35,123 bases of DNA from an uncultured Lewinella sp. (GTDB taxonomy: Bacteria; Bacteroidota; Bacteroidia; Chitinophagales; Saprospiraceae): assembly GCA_913057785.1 (NCBI GenBank), contig CAJXPD010000092.1:1-35123 (forward strand), read 5' to 3'. Of this stretch, positions 24,379-32,940 are shown one piece after another; the first letter of the stretch is position 1, and each line of letters opens with the position of its first letter. A program made the position numbers and the translations under genes. The notes below the pieces were generated by a model. The model saw nothing but the letters and a program-made list of their open reading frames with translations, searched no databases and was not told where the DNA came from.

Positions 24379-24404
24379 GAAAGGGTATGAGACTATACCC
24401 TTTC
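24379..24404 (-). terminator. 10-bp stem-loop after the 24428 gene
   Basis: GAAAGGGTAT (24379-24388) and ATACCCTTTC (24395-24404) are perfect complements with a six-base loop. On the minus strand it begins 23 bases after the stop codon of the secreted protein gene. No T-run follows. Confidence 0.5.
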
Positions 24405-24427
24405 CAATATTGCGCTTACATTATCAG

Positions 24428-24925
24428 TTAATCGTTCTTTAATCTAGTAAATCTGGCTTCATGAAACTTCTTCGCCCAGTCACCATTCTCCCAAGTACCG
24501 ACTATAAACTGATACTCATCCTCAGAGACATAGATCCAGCTGTCTCTCAATGTTAAGCCCTGATAATCGTACTCATAGTGTAGATGCTTACCATCGACGA
24601 TAACGGTACCAGTCGTAATTCCACCGAGCTTATCAAATTCGTAAAACTCGATTTTTTCTTTTGCAGCATTGAAAGCCCTCACTCCTTCATTGCGGAGCCC
24701 AAAGTCTTTGGTTTGAGGGTCGGTGGTATAGGTCTTAACATGCACTATCTTTTGATTCAGCCCCCAGGAGAAGACAGCCTCTGTTTTCCCATCAAATCCA
24801 CCTAGCTGCTTTCCTTCCGAAGTCCAGGTACTGCCCACCAAATTATCGAAGGCCACCATGGGATTATCTTGAGCAATAAGGGTGCAGGAAGTCAAAAGGC
24901 AGCTGATTAGCAGTAGTTTTTTCAT
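24428..24925 (-). CDS. Secreted hypothetical protein (lipocalin-like / DUF1579-like)
   Basis: The 165-residue protein has a clear signal peptide (MKKLLLISCLLTSCTLIAQ). The mature part is rich in beta strands: FDNLVGSTWTSEGKQLGGFDGKTEAVFSWG, then GTVIVDGKHLHYEYDYQG and DEYQFIVGTWENGDWAKKFHEARFTR. The pattern of an opening G-x-W-x-x-E followed by strand repeats resembles small beta-barrel 'lipocalin-like' or DUF1579-type exported proteins. No catalytic residues can be named. It is 69 bp downstream of the second AraC gene on the same strand and may belong to that transcript. Confidence 0.65.
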   Translation of the reverse strand: MKKLLLISCLLTSCTLIAQDNPMVAFDNLVGSTWTSEGKQLGGFDGKTEAVFSWGLNQKIVHVKTYTTDPQTKDFGLRNEGVRAFNAAKEKIEFYEFDKLGGITTGTVIVDGKHLHYEYDYQGLTLRDSWIYVSEDEYQFIVGTWENGDWAKKFHEARFTRLKND

Positions 24926-24994
24926 GGTATCTGTTTTAGTAGCAAAACTCTGAAATAGGATAGACTTGGGATAGGAAAAAATTTACTTCGGTAG

Positions 24995-25810
24995 TTACAG
25001 CGGAATATAGTTTAGATAATCTCCTCTTTGCTTAACATATTCGGAGGGGGTAAAGCCGGAGAAATGCTTGAAGTCAGCGATGAAATGAGACTGATCATAA
25101 AAGCCACAATCATAAGCTATGGCTGGCCAATCCATCACTCCCTGCGCTTCAATTTGCTGAATAGCTTTTTGAAAGCGAATGACTTTTAAAAATGCTTTCG
25201 GCGTTACGCCTACCTGTTCCTTAAATAACTTGATGATGTGCTTTTGGGAATAGCCCGCTTTTGCAGCAATCTGCTTGATGCTGTATTGGTCAGGCGAGGA
25301 AACAATAGTTCCTATCGCAAAGTCAACAAAAGGATTTTCCTTGAGTCTTGACCTATATTGTTTCAACAACTGCACTTCTAATAACTGAAATTTTTCTACT
25401 GGAGTTAAAGCTTCAAGTAATTGTTCCCGGATGCGAAGCATTTCAGGACTTATGGCTTGCTCAGCATCCACCACAAAATTTGTTAGCACATGCATGGGTT
25501 CCATCAAAAAGGGGAAAGCTTTTCCTTTCTTGAATTGAACGATGAGCATTTCACTTTCTCTTCCAGAAGGAATAGTGATGGGAGTAGTTCGAAAGCCCGA
25601 GAACCATACCTTCTGACAAGTTTGGATCTCTTCCAGCGTTTCGTTGTCGTAAATATATTTGGGATAATCCGTCAGGTCGAAAATCAACTGTACCTCGCCA
25701 TCTGGCAAGAGCTTATCCACCAGATGCTCCGGATGATAACCCGCATGGTAGAAAAAGTGATCAATGAATTGATTCAGCGGTGATATCGGTATATGGACTT
25801 CTGCAATCAA
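24995..25810 (-). CDS. AraC family transcriptional regulator
   Basis: The 271-residue protein has a C-terminal AraC DNA-binding domain (about residues 165-262) with both helix-turn-helices: SIKQIAAKAGYSQKHIIKLFKEQVGVTPKAFLKVIRFQ and IAYDCGFYDQSHFIADFKHFSGFTPSEYV. The N-terminal part (LVDKLLPDGEVQLIFDLTD, GFRTTPITIPSG, VQFKKGKAFPFL) is the sensor type common in Bacteroidota AraC proteins with unknown ligands. It begins 13 bp after the serine hydrolase stop codon on the same strand, so they are probably co-transcribed. Confidence 0.9.
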   Translation of the reverse strand: MIAEVHIPISPLNQFIDHFFYHAGYHPEHLVDKLLPDGEVQLIFDLTDYPKYIYDNETLEEIQTCQKVWFSGFRTTPITIPSGRESEMLIVQFKKGKAFPFLMEPMHVLTNFVVDAEQAISPEMLRIREQLLEALTPVEKFQLLEVQLLKQYRSRLKENPFVDFAIGTIVSSPDQYSIKQIAAKAGYSQKHIIKLFKEQVGVTPKAFLKVIRFQKAIQQIEAQGVMDWPAIAYDCGFYDQSHFIADFKHFSGFTPSEYVKQRGDYLNYIPL

Positions 25811-25823
25811 CTATTGACCTGTT

Positions 25824-26921
25824 TTAAAGCTTTAGCATTAATCTAGCTATCGGTTTAATAATTTCTTGTCGGTAATCTTCTTCATAATCACAATTCCCCA
25901 ATACAACTAGACCAATATTCTGCTCAGGGAGCATCATCAAAAAACTTCTAAACCCCTGGTCTCCTCCAAAATGGCCAACCGCTTTATACCCCTCGATTTC
26001 ATATAGCTGAAAGCCAAGACCAATGTTGGGATAAACTACAGAGGAAGGGACTAGCATATCCGCATAGAGGGATGAGGTGGCTTCATTATTAACCTCCTTG
26101 AGGAAGGTAACCATCCACTTCGCCAAGTCTTCGCTGGAAGCATTTAAGGTACTGCTAGGCGCATGTTCTCTCGTGTAGGGATAGGTTTTCCTGACGTATA
26201 TCTTTTGGGAACTCCACCGCCTAGAATGGGGGGCAACCCTTGCTGTTTCAGGCACCCTAAAGTACCTGAAGTCACTATGCGTCATTCCGGAAGGATGTAG
26301 AACATGCGTTTCCACATAATCTTCGAAAGTAACTCCAGCTACTACCTCAATGACATACCCTAAGATGTCATACGCTAGATTACTGTAATGAAATTCGGAG
26401 GAAGGCGCCGAAAGGGTTTTGAGTTTTAATCCTAAAACATACTCCCGTAGGCTACTTTCCGCTTGATTGTTATTCCCCCAATGGTAATTTTTGATATCGG
26501 GTAAGCCTGAGGTGTGATTCAGCAACTGTTTGATAGTGGTCTCTTTGATGCGTTCATCGACGTGGTTCAGATTAGGGATGATGTCAAGCAGCTTGTCATC
26601 AATGGATAGTTTGCCTTGGTCTACCAAATGCATGACGGCCATCGCTGTAAATAACTTGCTGATGGAAGCTGTATGAAAAATAGACTTTTCATTTACTAAG
26701 CCATCCTCACCTATCTTCCGCACACCATAGCCTTTAGTATACAAAATAGCATCATTCTGGACCACACCAATAGCCAAGCCAGGGATTGCATATTGATCCA
26801 TCTTATTCATCACGATAGAATCCACTGTCTTACGAAATTGCCGAAGCTTTTGATCCGTGTTTTGCGCAAGGAAAATGCCCGGTCCTAAAAGAGAGAGTAA
26901 TAGTATTAAATGCCTTTTCAT
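25824..26921 (-). CDS. Secreted serine hydrolase (class C beta-lactamase / DD-peptidase family)
   Basis: The product has 365 residues from the ATG at 26921, chosen because MKRHLILLLSLLGPGIFLAQ is a complete signal peptide; five more residues are possible upstream. The active-site motifs of the PF00144 family are present: Ser-x-x-Lys in TASISKLFTAMAVMHL, Tyr-x-Asn in YSNLAYDILGYVIE, and His-x-Gly in HFGGDQGF. These periplasmic enzymes range from beta-lactamases to esterases and D-amino-acid peptidases, and activity cannot be read from motifs alone. Gaps of 25 bp to the GNAT gene and 13 bp to the AraC gene suggest one transcription unit. Confidence 0.9.
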   Translation of the reverse strand: MKRHLILLLSLLGPGIFLAQNTDQKLRQFRKTVDSIVMNKMDQYAIPGLAIGVVQNDAILYTKGYGVRKIGEDGLVNEKSIFHTASISKLFTAMAVMHLVDQGKLSIDDKLLDIIPNLNHVDERIKETTIKQLLNHTSGLPDIKNYHWGNNNQAESSLREYVLGLKLKTLSAPSSEFHYSNLAYDILGYVIEVVAGVTFEDYVETHVLHPSGMTHSDFRYFRVPETARVAPHSRRWSSQKIYVRKTYPYTREHAPSSTLNASSEDLAKWMVTFLKEVNNEATSSLYADMLVPSSVVYPNIGLGFQLYEIEGYKAVGHFGGDQGFRSFLMMLPEQNIGLVVLGNCDYEEDYRQEIIKPIARLMLKL

Positions 26922-26946
26922 CAATTTATATATCATTGAACACCTA

Positions 26947-27411
26947 TTATCTAATAGACTTCTCCATCACCAATACCTCTATCCCGCGATAATTGACTTG
27001 CTCAATGGGCATCCAACCCATTCTACCATATAGGCCGCCATTTAAATGTTCAGTCTGAAGATATAAGGTTTCGATCTTAAGCGATTTTGCGATGGCAATT
27101 AACTCTAGAAGGATCTGTCTAGCAATCCCCTTACCTCGATGTGCTTCGGCCACATAGACACCACCCACCCAATGTTCCTTCTCTGGATAGATGCTCATTT
27201 CGCGAAACTTAAGTTGAGCAGCTCCTACAAGCTCGCCATCCTGGATAGCCAATAGTATTAAGGGAACTTTATCCTTATTCAGATAAATTTGTAAACGCTG
27301 GATGTCTTGCTCCAAGGTTTTTTCTTCACTTAGATATCCCCACTCTTCAAAATACCATTGGGCAACGGTGGGTAATAGCCCTGGATGATCGGCTAAGTAT
27401 TCAAGTTTCAT
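26947..27411 (-). CDS. GNAT family N-acetyltransferase
   Basis: The 154-residue protein has the GNAT fold, with the acetyl-CoA binding segment VGGVYVAEAHRGKGIARQILLELIAIAK (R-G-x-G-I-A) and a following strand LYLQTEHLNGGLYGRMGWMPIEQVNYRG. It acetylates an amino group of an unknown acceptor in the cytoplasm. It begins 30 bp after the dnaE stop codon on the same strand and is followed 25 bp later by the serine hydrolase gene; the sequence does not tie its function to DNA repair. Confidence 0.88.
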   Translation of the reverse strand: MKLEYLADHPGLLPTVAQWYFEEWGYLSEEKTLEQDIQRLQIYLNKDKVPLILLAIQDGELVGAAQLKFREMSIYPEKEHWVGGVYVAEAHRGKGIARQILLELIAIAKSLKIETLYLQTEHLNGGLYGRMGWMPIEQVNYRGIEVLVMEKSIR

Positions 27412-27441
27412 TTTTTAGGTTTTCTATCTAAAGGCTGCAGA

Positions 27442-30400
27442 CTACTCCTGTCCAAATAACTTATCTACCTCCTCCTTTGAAGGGTGTGGCTTCCGCGTGA
27501 TCACCTGATGATCATGACTCAACCCACGCTTCAAATGCTGAAAAGAAGGCTTCACCTTAGAATCCTCATAACGAGGATCACTAATCATCGGTAGCTTGGC
27601 CATCTTCTGGATTTCGATAGAAGGATAACCAAATTCTACCACAATCTTTCCATACAATAAATAACAGCCCGAACCCTTAAAAGGATAGCGTTTTAAAATT
27701 ACGGGAAAATGAGTAGTATCAAACAACCGTCCTTCGGCATCGATCCAGGTACCAAAATTCATCATCCCTTTCACGGTAGGAACATCCTTAATGCAGATCA
27801 AATAACCGACCAGCTTCACATACTTCCTTTCATGTTGCAGAAAATCCTTCACCAATACTGCTCCCCGAAACTCCGTCCTCAATAACTCAAAGGGCGAATA
27901 ACTTACCATAAATCCCAAAAACTCCAGTTCATCAAAAGCATCTTCCACCGCCGTTACATCTAATGGAGGGATGACAAAGTCTTTTTTCTTCGTTTGGAAT
28001 AAAGCCAGCTGATCTTTAGGCTTTTCGCCGGTGTGTAATAGGCGTGCCTCAATCGTCAACGATTGTTTAGATTGTTCAGTAAAGCGAAAAGCCTTGAGAA
28101 AGATCATCGTCTCCAGATGCTCAATCCCAATGGCCACCCGTTCCATGAAATCTTCCAAAGACTGGTAAAGTCCATTGCGCTCTCGCTCTTCAACAATGGC
28201 TTTCGCAGTCTTGGAGGGCAAGCTTTTAATGTGCTGAAAGCCGATATAGACATTATCTTCTTTAATGGTAGTGTTGACTACCGATTGATTTACACAAGGC
28301 AACTCTATCTTAGCTCCAGCCATACGCGCTTCGTGCACATATACCTCCGTACGATAAAACCCTCCAAAATTATTGATCACCGCCACCATAAACTCCAAGG
28401 GATAATACACCTTCAGATACAAGCTCTGGTAGCTTTCCACGGAATAAGAAGCCGAATGTGCTTTACAAAAAGAATAGCCTGCAAAGGATTCAATCTGCCG
28501 ATATACCTCCTTGGTCAATGCTTCTGGATATCCAATCGCTTTGCAATTATCAAAAAAGCGTTGCTTGATATCTTTAAACTGACTAATGGAGCGCGTTTTG
28601 CCCGACATAGCTCGCCTCAAGATATCTGCATCCGCCAAGTCTAATCCGCCATAATGGTGCGCAATCTTCAATACATCTTCCTGAAACACCATCACTCCAT
28701 AAGTCTCTCCCAATTGCTCTTCAAAGACGGGGTGGGGGTAGGTAAAACAGCTGGGATCATTATGCCGACGCACATACTCCCTCAACATGCCGGACTGCGC
28801 CACCCCAGGACGGATCACCGATGAGGCAGCTACCAGCGTTTCATAATTGTTACAATTGAGCTTTTTGAGCAAACCCCGCATCGCTGGACTCTCGATGTAA
28901 AAACAGCCCAAGGTCTTTCCAATGCGCAGATATTCATTGGCTTTTTCGTCCCGCTTACAAGTATCCAAATCAAAGATATCTACATCAATACCTTTGTTCT
29001 CTTTCACCAATTGTACACAGTCATAGATATGGCCTATCCCTCGCTGACTTAGTATATCTAGTTTTTCAAATCCAATATCCTCTCCGATATACATATCAAA
29101 TTGGGCTGTTTGAAAGCCCTTGGGAGGCATTTCCAAAGCCGTGTAATAGGTCAGTGGCTTTTCGCTGATCAAGATGCCACAGGAATGTAGAGAACGGAGG
29201 TTGGGAAAGCCCTTCAGCTTATTGGCGTAATGGTGGATGGTCTGTACTACGCGATCCTGCTTATGTTGGTCCATCGGACTGCGCGTCAGCTTATCGATCT
29301 CCGGCTTGGCCAGGCCAAATACCTTGCCCAATTCTCGGAAGGTGGAACGATACTTAAAAGTCCCTATCGTACCTATAAAGGCCGTACACTCGGCATTAAA
29401 TCGCTTGAAAATGTAATCCAAAATATCATCCCGTTCTTGCCAGCTCCAGTCGATGTCAAAATCGGGAGGGCTGAGGCGGGCTGGATTGAGAAAACGTTCG
29501 AAGTAGAGATTAAGCTCGATGGGACAAACATCCGTTATGCCCAAGCAATAGCTCACAATGCTATTCGCGCCACTACCTCGCCCCACGTGATAAAAACCCC
29601 GGCTCTTACTATAGCGAATAATATCCCAAGCAATCAAAAAATAGCCAGTAAAACCTAGGCGATCGATGATTCCTAACTCTTTCTCTATTCTTTCCCGAGC
29701 AGCTTTGTTTTTTTTATCATACCTATTCTCCATGCCCTTGTAAGCCAAGCTTTCCAACAACAACTTATCACTATAGCGGTTCCCAGTATAGGTCTCCTTG
29801 TTCTTTGGCGCATCAAAATCAAATTGGAAGTTGCATTGATCGATGAAGGCATAAGTATTTTTCACTACCTGCGGATAAGCTTCAAATTTTTTCAAAACCT
29901 GATCTATCGCAATCGGATATTCATCTGGCTTAGCCATACCATATTGCTCTACCTTAGACCAGATCACATTGTTCTCTATCGCCCGTAAAACCGTATGAAA
30001 ATGATGCTCGGATGGGGCAATGAAAGAGATAGGTTGTAAGATAATCATCTTATCCAGCACGGTTTTCCTTGCCCGATACAATAGATTGATCTGATCAAAT
30101 CGGATACCCCAATACTCATTGGGCTTAAGTTGGTGTGACGATTTAGCTTGGTAGGGATAAACGATAAAGGCGTGATCGAAAGCAGGTGCAACATCTGGTA
30201 TTGGAAGATGACGCAAATTATAATAAGACAAAAACTGGTTAAGCTCATGAAAGCCCTCCTCATTCATTGCATATCCTACATAGCATAGTTCATTCCCCCG
30301 GTTGCGCCGAAACTCCATACCGATAACAGGCTTCACCCCCTGCTCCCGACAAGCTTTAATAAAATCATAAACACCCGTCACCGTATTGATGTCCGTTAGG

Positions 30401-30501
30401 CCGACTGCATCGTAGCCATAGGTCTTCGCCATTTTCGCCAATAGCTCAGGCTGGATCGTTCCATACCGCAGGCTGTGCCAGCTTTTGCAGTTAATAATCA
30501 C
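27442..30501 (-). CDS. dnaE: DNA polymerase III alpha subunit, DnaE-type (probable error-prone paralogue)
   Basis: This 1019-residue C-family polymerase has an N-terminal PHP domain (SWHSLRYGT, YDAVGLTDINTV), the catalytic aspartates in PDFDID (346-351) and a third at Asp482 in KLDILSQRG. The fingers region includes IRPGVAQSGMLREYV and FQEDVLKIA, then helix-hairpin-helix and OB regions. A clamp-binding motif QLALF is at 831-835. The PHP metal site is incomplete (TDI, not TDH), suggesting no proofreading. It is shorter than replicative DnaE, and its pairing with dinB is typical of DnaE2-like mutagenesis cassettes. The start is GTG, overlapping the stop of a small upstream frame (GTGA). It should copy damaged DNA with DinB. 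Confidence 0.9.
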   Translation of the reverse strand: MIINCKSWHSLRYGTIQPELLAKMAKTYGYDAVGLTDINTVTGVYDFIKACREQGVKPVIGMEFRRNRGNELCYVGYAMNEEGFHELNQFLSYYNLRHLPIPDVAPAFDHAFIVYPYQAKSSHQLKPNEYWGIRFDQINLLYRARKTVLDKMIILQPISFIAPSEHHFHTVLRAIENNVIWSKVEQYGMAKPDEYPIAIDQVLKKFEAYPQVVKNTYAFIDQCNFQFDFDAPKNKETYTGNRYSDKLLLESLAYKGMENRYDKKNKAARERIEKELGIIDRLGFTGYFLIAWDIIRYSKSRGFYHVGRGSGANSIVSYCLGITDVCPIELNLYFERFLNPARLSPPDFDIDWSWQERDDILDYIFKRFNAECTAFIGTIGTFKYRSTFRELGKVFGLAKPEIDKLTRSPMDQHKQDRVVQTIHHYANKLKGFPNLRSLHSCGILISEKPLTYYTALEMPPKGFQTAQFDMYIGEDIGFEKLDILSQRGIGHIYDCVQLVKENKGIDVDIFDLDTCKRDEKANEYLRIGKTLGCFYIESPAMRGLLKKLNCNNYETLVAASSVIRPGVAQSGMLREYVRRHNDPSCFTYPHPVFEEQLGETYGVMVFQEDVLKIAHHYGGLDLADADILRRAMSGKTRSISQFKDIKQRFFDNCKAIGYPEALTKEVYRQIESFAGYSFCKAHSASYSVESYQSLYLKVYYPLEFMVAVINNFGGFYRTEVYVHEARMAGAKIELPCVNQSVVNTTIKEDNVYIGFQHIKSLPSKTAKAIVEERERNGLYQSLEDFMERVAIGIEHLETMIFLKAFRFTEQSKQSLTIEARLLHTGEKPKDQLALFQTKKKDFVIPPLDVTAVEDAFDELEFLGFMVSYSPFELLRTEFRGAVLVKDFLQHERKYVKLVGYLICIKDVPTVKGMMNFGTWIDAEGRLFDTTHFPVILKRYPFKGSGCYLLYGKIVVEFGYPSIEIQKMAKLPMISDPRYEDSKVKPSFQHLKRGLSHDHQVITRKPHPSKEEVDKLFGQE

Positions 30502-30710
30502 GTTTTAGTCTCTACTTTACCTTTCATAGTTTTCGGACTATCTGCATAATCATTCCTTTTGTTCATTTTTTTCAATCGATAAAAAAACGAACCAAAAAAA
30601 TCTTGTCCCATAAACTCGTATCCACTCAAACAGTATGGGACGGCCACCCGCTCAAAAGCTGGGCTACTACTACTCACCTTATATCGATTCATAAATTCCA
30701 ATAAAAGCAT
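30498..30710 (-). CDS. Small hypothetical ORF before dnaE (leader or coupled peptide)
   Basis: A 70-codon frame (or 64 codons from Met7, MNRYKVSSSSPAFERV) ends with its TGA overlapping the GTG start of dnaE, which would couple their translation. The peptide resembles no family known to me. It has no hydrophobic segment or motif, but an Arg/Lys-rich C-terminal half (RLKKMNKRNDY, MKGKVETKT). An SOS peptidase (LexA/UmuD type) was considered and not supported. The frame may be real or simply leader sequence. Confidence 0.35.
   Translation of the reverse strand: MLLLEFMNRYKVSSSSPAFERVAVPYCLSGYEFMGQDFFGSFFYRLKKMNKRNDYADSPKTMKGKVETKT
30605..30641 (-). promoter_or_regulatory. Hairpin in the dnaE leader
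   Basis: GTCCCATA (30605-30612) and TATGGGAC (30634-30641) are perfect complements around a 21-base loop, inside the small ORF. Confidence 0.3.
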
Positions 30711-30781
30711 TTAATGCATTCAAACTTACCTTTTCCTACTCTCAAATAAATACCGTAAGCCACTTCTTAGTGCGGATAGCC

Positions 30782-30819
30782 TGGCAAAAATCTGTTTGAG
30801 GGACGAGTTATTTTTGCCA
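30782..30819 (-). promoter_or_regulatory. Hairpin between dinB and dnaE (1)
   Basis: TGGCAAAAAT (30782-30791) and ATTTTTGCCA (30810-30819) are perfect 10-bp arms with an 18-base loop. The region 30711-30896 has no gene; this hairpin and the one at 30829 fill most of it. Confidence 0.5.
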
Positions 30820-30828
30820 AGCGTTTTG

Positions 30829-30856
30829 CCGACTTTTAGGCGATTGTAAAAGTCGG
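30829..30856 (-). terminator. Hairpin just after dinB (2)
   Basis: CCGACTTTTA (30829-30838) and TAAAAGTCGG (30847-30856) form a perfect 10-bp stem around eight bases, 40 bases after the dinB stop codon on the minus strand. It may be a terminator or attenuator that separates dinB from dnaE. Confidence 0.5.
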
Positions 30857-30896
30857 TCGCCGAAGGCATTTAAGGGGCAATAGAGAGAGAAAGGTA

Positions 30897-32057
30897 TTAT
30901 TCACTCCCTGCTACAGCAGGCAAACAAGCCGCCTTCTGTACCACCCCTTTTCCAAAACGTCGATGAATCCGGTCCATCGCCTGATACAAGCGAATCATCT
31001 CTGGTGGATCATTAAACAAGTCGATCTGAGGGTGGCCACTCACTAAGCCCGAACAGCGTACTCCCACTAGCCGGATCAGCATTCTTCTTTCATACAACTG
31101 ATCAAACAATTCGTGTGCAATTTGAATCAAGCGATGATTGCTAGCGGTATAGGAGATACGACGTTGCCGGGTATAAGTATCAAAATTCGTATAACGGATT
31201 TTTACTGTTATAACGGAGGTCAATTTCTTTGATTTCCGCAATTCGAAGGCCAAACCTTCTACCAGCTTGATCAGTAAAGCTTTAATGTATTTAATATCAA
31301 TGGTATCCTGAGAAAAGGTGCGCTCGGCTGAAATGGATTTTTTCTCTACATAAGGAATAACTGCCTGCGTATCGACCCCATTGGCCTTCTCCCAGAGCGA
31401 TTTTCCATTCTTTCCTAATAGTCGCTCCATGAATTCTACCGGCATTTCTGCCAAGGTTTTGATCTTTCGAACGCCTATCCGGGATAGGGTCGCAAAGGTC
31501 TTTTTGCCGAGCATAGGAATCTTGGCAATAGATAGGGGGTTAAGGAAAGGCTGAACGTTTCCAGCCGGCACTTCAAGTCGGCCAGCGGGTTTGCTTTCAT
31601 TGGTTGCCATTTTGGAGACGGTCTTATTGATGGAAAGGCCGAAGCTGATCGTCAGCCCTGCCTCCTTCTTAACAGTCCTTACCAATTCATTGGCCCATTT
31701 GTAACAGGTTCGATAGCGCTCCATTCCCGTCATATCTATATAAAATTCATCGACGGAGGCCTTCTCAAACTTAGGAGCTGATTCGCGAATAATCGTAGTT
31801 ACCAGCTTCGAATAATTGGAATACAATTCCATATCTCCCTTGATGACTTGCGCATCCGGGCACAACTGCAAGGCATAACGCATAGGCATTGCCGAACGCA
31901 CTCCATATTCTCTCGCCTCATAAGAACAAGAGGCTACCACCCCTCGCCCCTCTTTCCCACCAATCAGGATGGGCTTATTCCTTAATGAACTATCCCTTAG
32001 CACCTCACAGGCTACAAAAAAACAGTCTAGATCTAGATGTACTATACTTCGATTCAT
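30897..32057 (-). CDS. dinB: DNA polymerase IV (Y-family, DinB)
   Basis: The product has 386 residues from the ATG at 32057, where MNRSIVHLDLDCFFVACEVL is the standard start; an upstream extension would translate repeat DNA. Catalytic residues are in DLDCFF (N-terminus) and SVDEFYIDMTG (Asp-Glu pair). Thumb and little-finger regions follow (SINKTVSKMATNESKPAGRLEV, then FSQDTIDIKYIKALLIKLVEGLAFELRK). The C-terminal clamp-binding motif is QIDLF (344-348). It bypasses DNA lesions in the cytoplasm together with the sliding clamp. It leads the minus-strand unit toward dnaE, 395 bp away. Its promoter lies in or beside the palindromic mosaic and could not be placed; no SOS box was recognised. Confidence 0.95.
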   Translation of the reverse strand: MNRSIVHLDLDCFFVACEVLRDSSLRNKPILIGGKEGRGVVASCSYEAREYGVRSAMPMRYALQLCPDAQVIKGDMELYSNYSKLVTTIIRESAPKFEKASVDEFYIDMTGMERYRTCYKWANELVRTVKKEAGLTISFGLSINKTVSKMATNESKPAGRLEVPAGNVQPFLNPLSIAKIPMLGKKTFATLSRIGVRKIKTLAEMPVEFMERLLGKNGKSLWEKANGVDTQAVIPYVEKKSISAERTFSQDTIDIKYIKALLIKLVEGLAFELRKSKKLTSVITVKIRYTNFDTYTRQRRISYTASNHRLIQIAHELFDQLYERRMLIRLVGVRCSGLVSGHPQIDLFNDPPEMIRLYQAMDRIHRRFGKGVVQKAACLPAVAGSE

Positions 32058-32089
32058 ATTTGTTTGGGTTATGTATATGTCGCACCTAA

Positions 32090-32405
32090 AGGCGCGAAAA
32101 AGCCTGCCATGCTTCGTGGCTAGGCATATATTGTCCCTACGGGACAGGCTGAAGTGCACCTAGGCATTATCTCACGCCATTGAGCGGATATTGGGTAGGT
32201 ACCGACAATATTTCCAACCATTGACATGGTCGAATTCATATACCGTAGGTACATAATACATTCCCAGGATAAACCCCAGGCTTGACCGGTCCCATTAGGG
32301 ACCCAATATGCCTAGCCACAATCCAGCCTTTGTGGGTGTTTTCCACCCACAAAATTTCCGCCACGGATATGACCGGATTCACGTGCCGTAGGTACGTAAT
32401 GTGTT
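32090..32405. repeat. Mosaic of palindromic units upstream of dinB
   Basis: This gene-free stretch is packed with stem-loops: GCCTGCCA...TGGCtAGGC (32102-32125), TGTCCC-TAC-GGGACA (32132-32146), TACC-GTA-GGTA (32241-32251), GGTCCC-ATTA-GGGACC (32288-32303), a perfect 10-bp stem (32329-32353), and ACGTGCC-GTA-GGTACGT (32381-32397). Segments 32116-32148 and 32286-32319 are long inverted copies of one another. Segments 32207-32262 and 32351-32405 are diverged direct copies. No open frame shows coding features. It looks like an extragenic palindromic repeat cluster; its mobilising protein is unknown. Confidence 0.75.
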
Positions 32406-32480
32406 TGGTGTAGAAGTGATGGGGTAGGTCAGCTTAAAGGGGAGAGGTTTAGTCAATAAGGGCTTGGGGAAGTAGCGTGA

Positions 32481-32798
32481 TCATTGTAGCTGGCTTTCTA
32501 AAATAGAAAAGGCTAGCAGGATAGCCGTCATAGCCGCCAATTCGTAGGTATGGAACTCTCTTTCGTGACGTAGTAGGTTGCCTTCAACAAATAGCTCATA
32601 GTACCAATCTTGCCGATTAGGAATGCCAAAGGTAGCAATGATCAATTCTATATCTTTAGTCTGGAGATAAAGTAAAATAGCATCTATTTCCAGCATCTTG
32701 ACGCGCCAATTGGCATAGCGATCCTTAAAGTAATGCACACAAGCATTAACAGCAAGCGGAGCCTCCTCCTGAAGCTCTGCCCAGGTTTGTTCTCTCAT
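32481..32798 (-). CDS. Hypothetical protein, 105 residues
   Basis: This frame has a good ATG at 32798 and a soluble, mostly helical protein: MREQTWAELQEEAPLAVN, then FKDRYANWRVKMLEIDAILLYLQ, and a C-terminal helix (ELAAMTAILLAFSILESQLQ). I do not recognise a family. It lies between the palindromic mosaic and the ECF sigma gene, which it faces away from. Composition looks coding, but support is limited to length, start and sensible protein composition. Confidence 0.55.
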   Translation of the reverse strand: MREQTWAELQEEAPLAVNACVHYFKDRYANWRVKMLEIDAILLYLQTKDIELIIATFGIPNRQDWYYELFVEGNLLRHEREFHTYELAAMTAILLAFSILESQLQ

Positions 32799-32887
32799 AG
32801 TATATTTCGATGTTTCTTTACCAAGCCCTCGTGGGGTAGTAGAGAAGATTTGCGATTTGTGTCAGTTAGAACAGCAAGATACGAATA

Positions 32888-32940
32888 AAACAAATTGTTT
32901 TCAAAATGCTTTTTTAGATATATTTTGAAATTATTTGTTT
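32888..32940. repeat. AT-rich inverted repeat
   Basis: AAACAAATTGTTTTCAAAAT (32888-32907) and the complement at 32922-32940 form imperfect arms of about 20 bp with a 14-bp spacer. It lies between divergent genes. The rest of the 32799-33048 gap holds a G-run (GAGGGGGTGTAATATTTGA, near 33000-33018) before the sigma gene that may be its promoter. Confidence 0.4.

Noticed and set aside
28063..28644. 193-codon open frame on the plus strand inside dnaE
   Set aside because: It is fully antisense to a well-conserved polymerase gene and shows no domain; it reflects codon bias of dnaE. The same applies to 29230-29658.
30498..30710. Small ORF as a LexA/UmuD-type peptidase
   Set aside because: It is too short and lacks the Ser-Lys dyad motifs of S24 peptidases.
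32090..32405. Palindromic mosaic as a CRISPR array
   Set aside because: Repeats differ in sequence, length and orientation, there are no regular spacers, and no cas genes are present.
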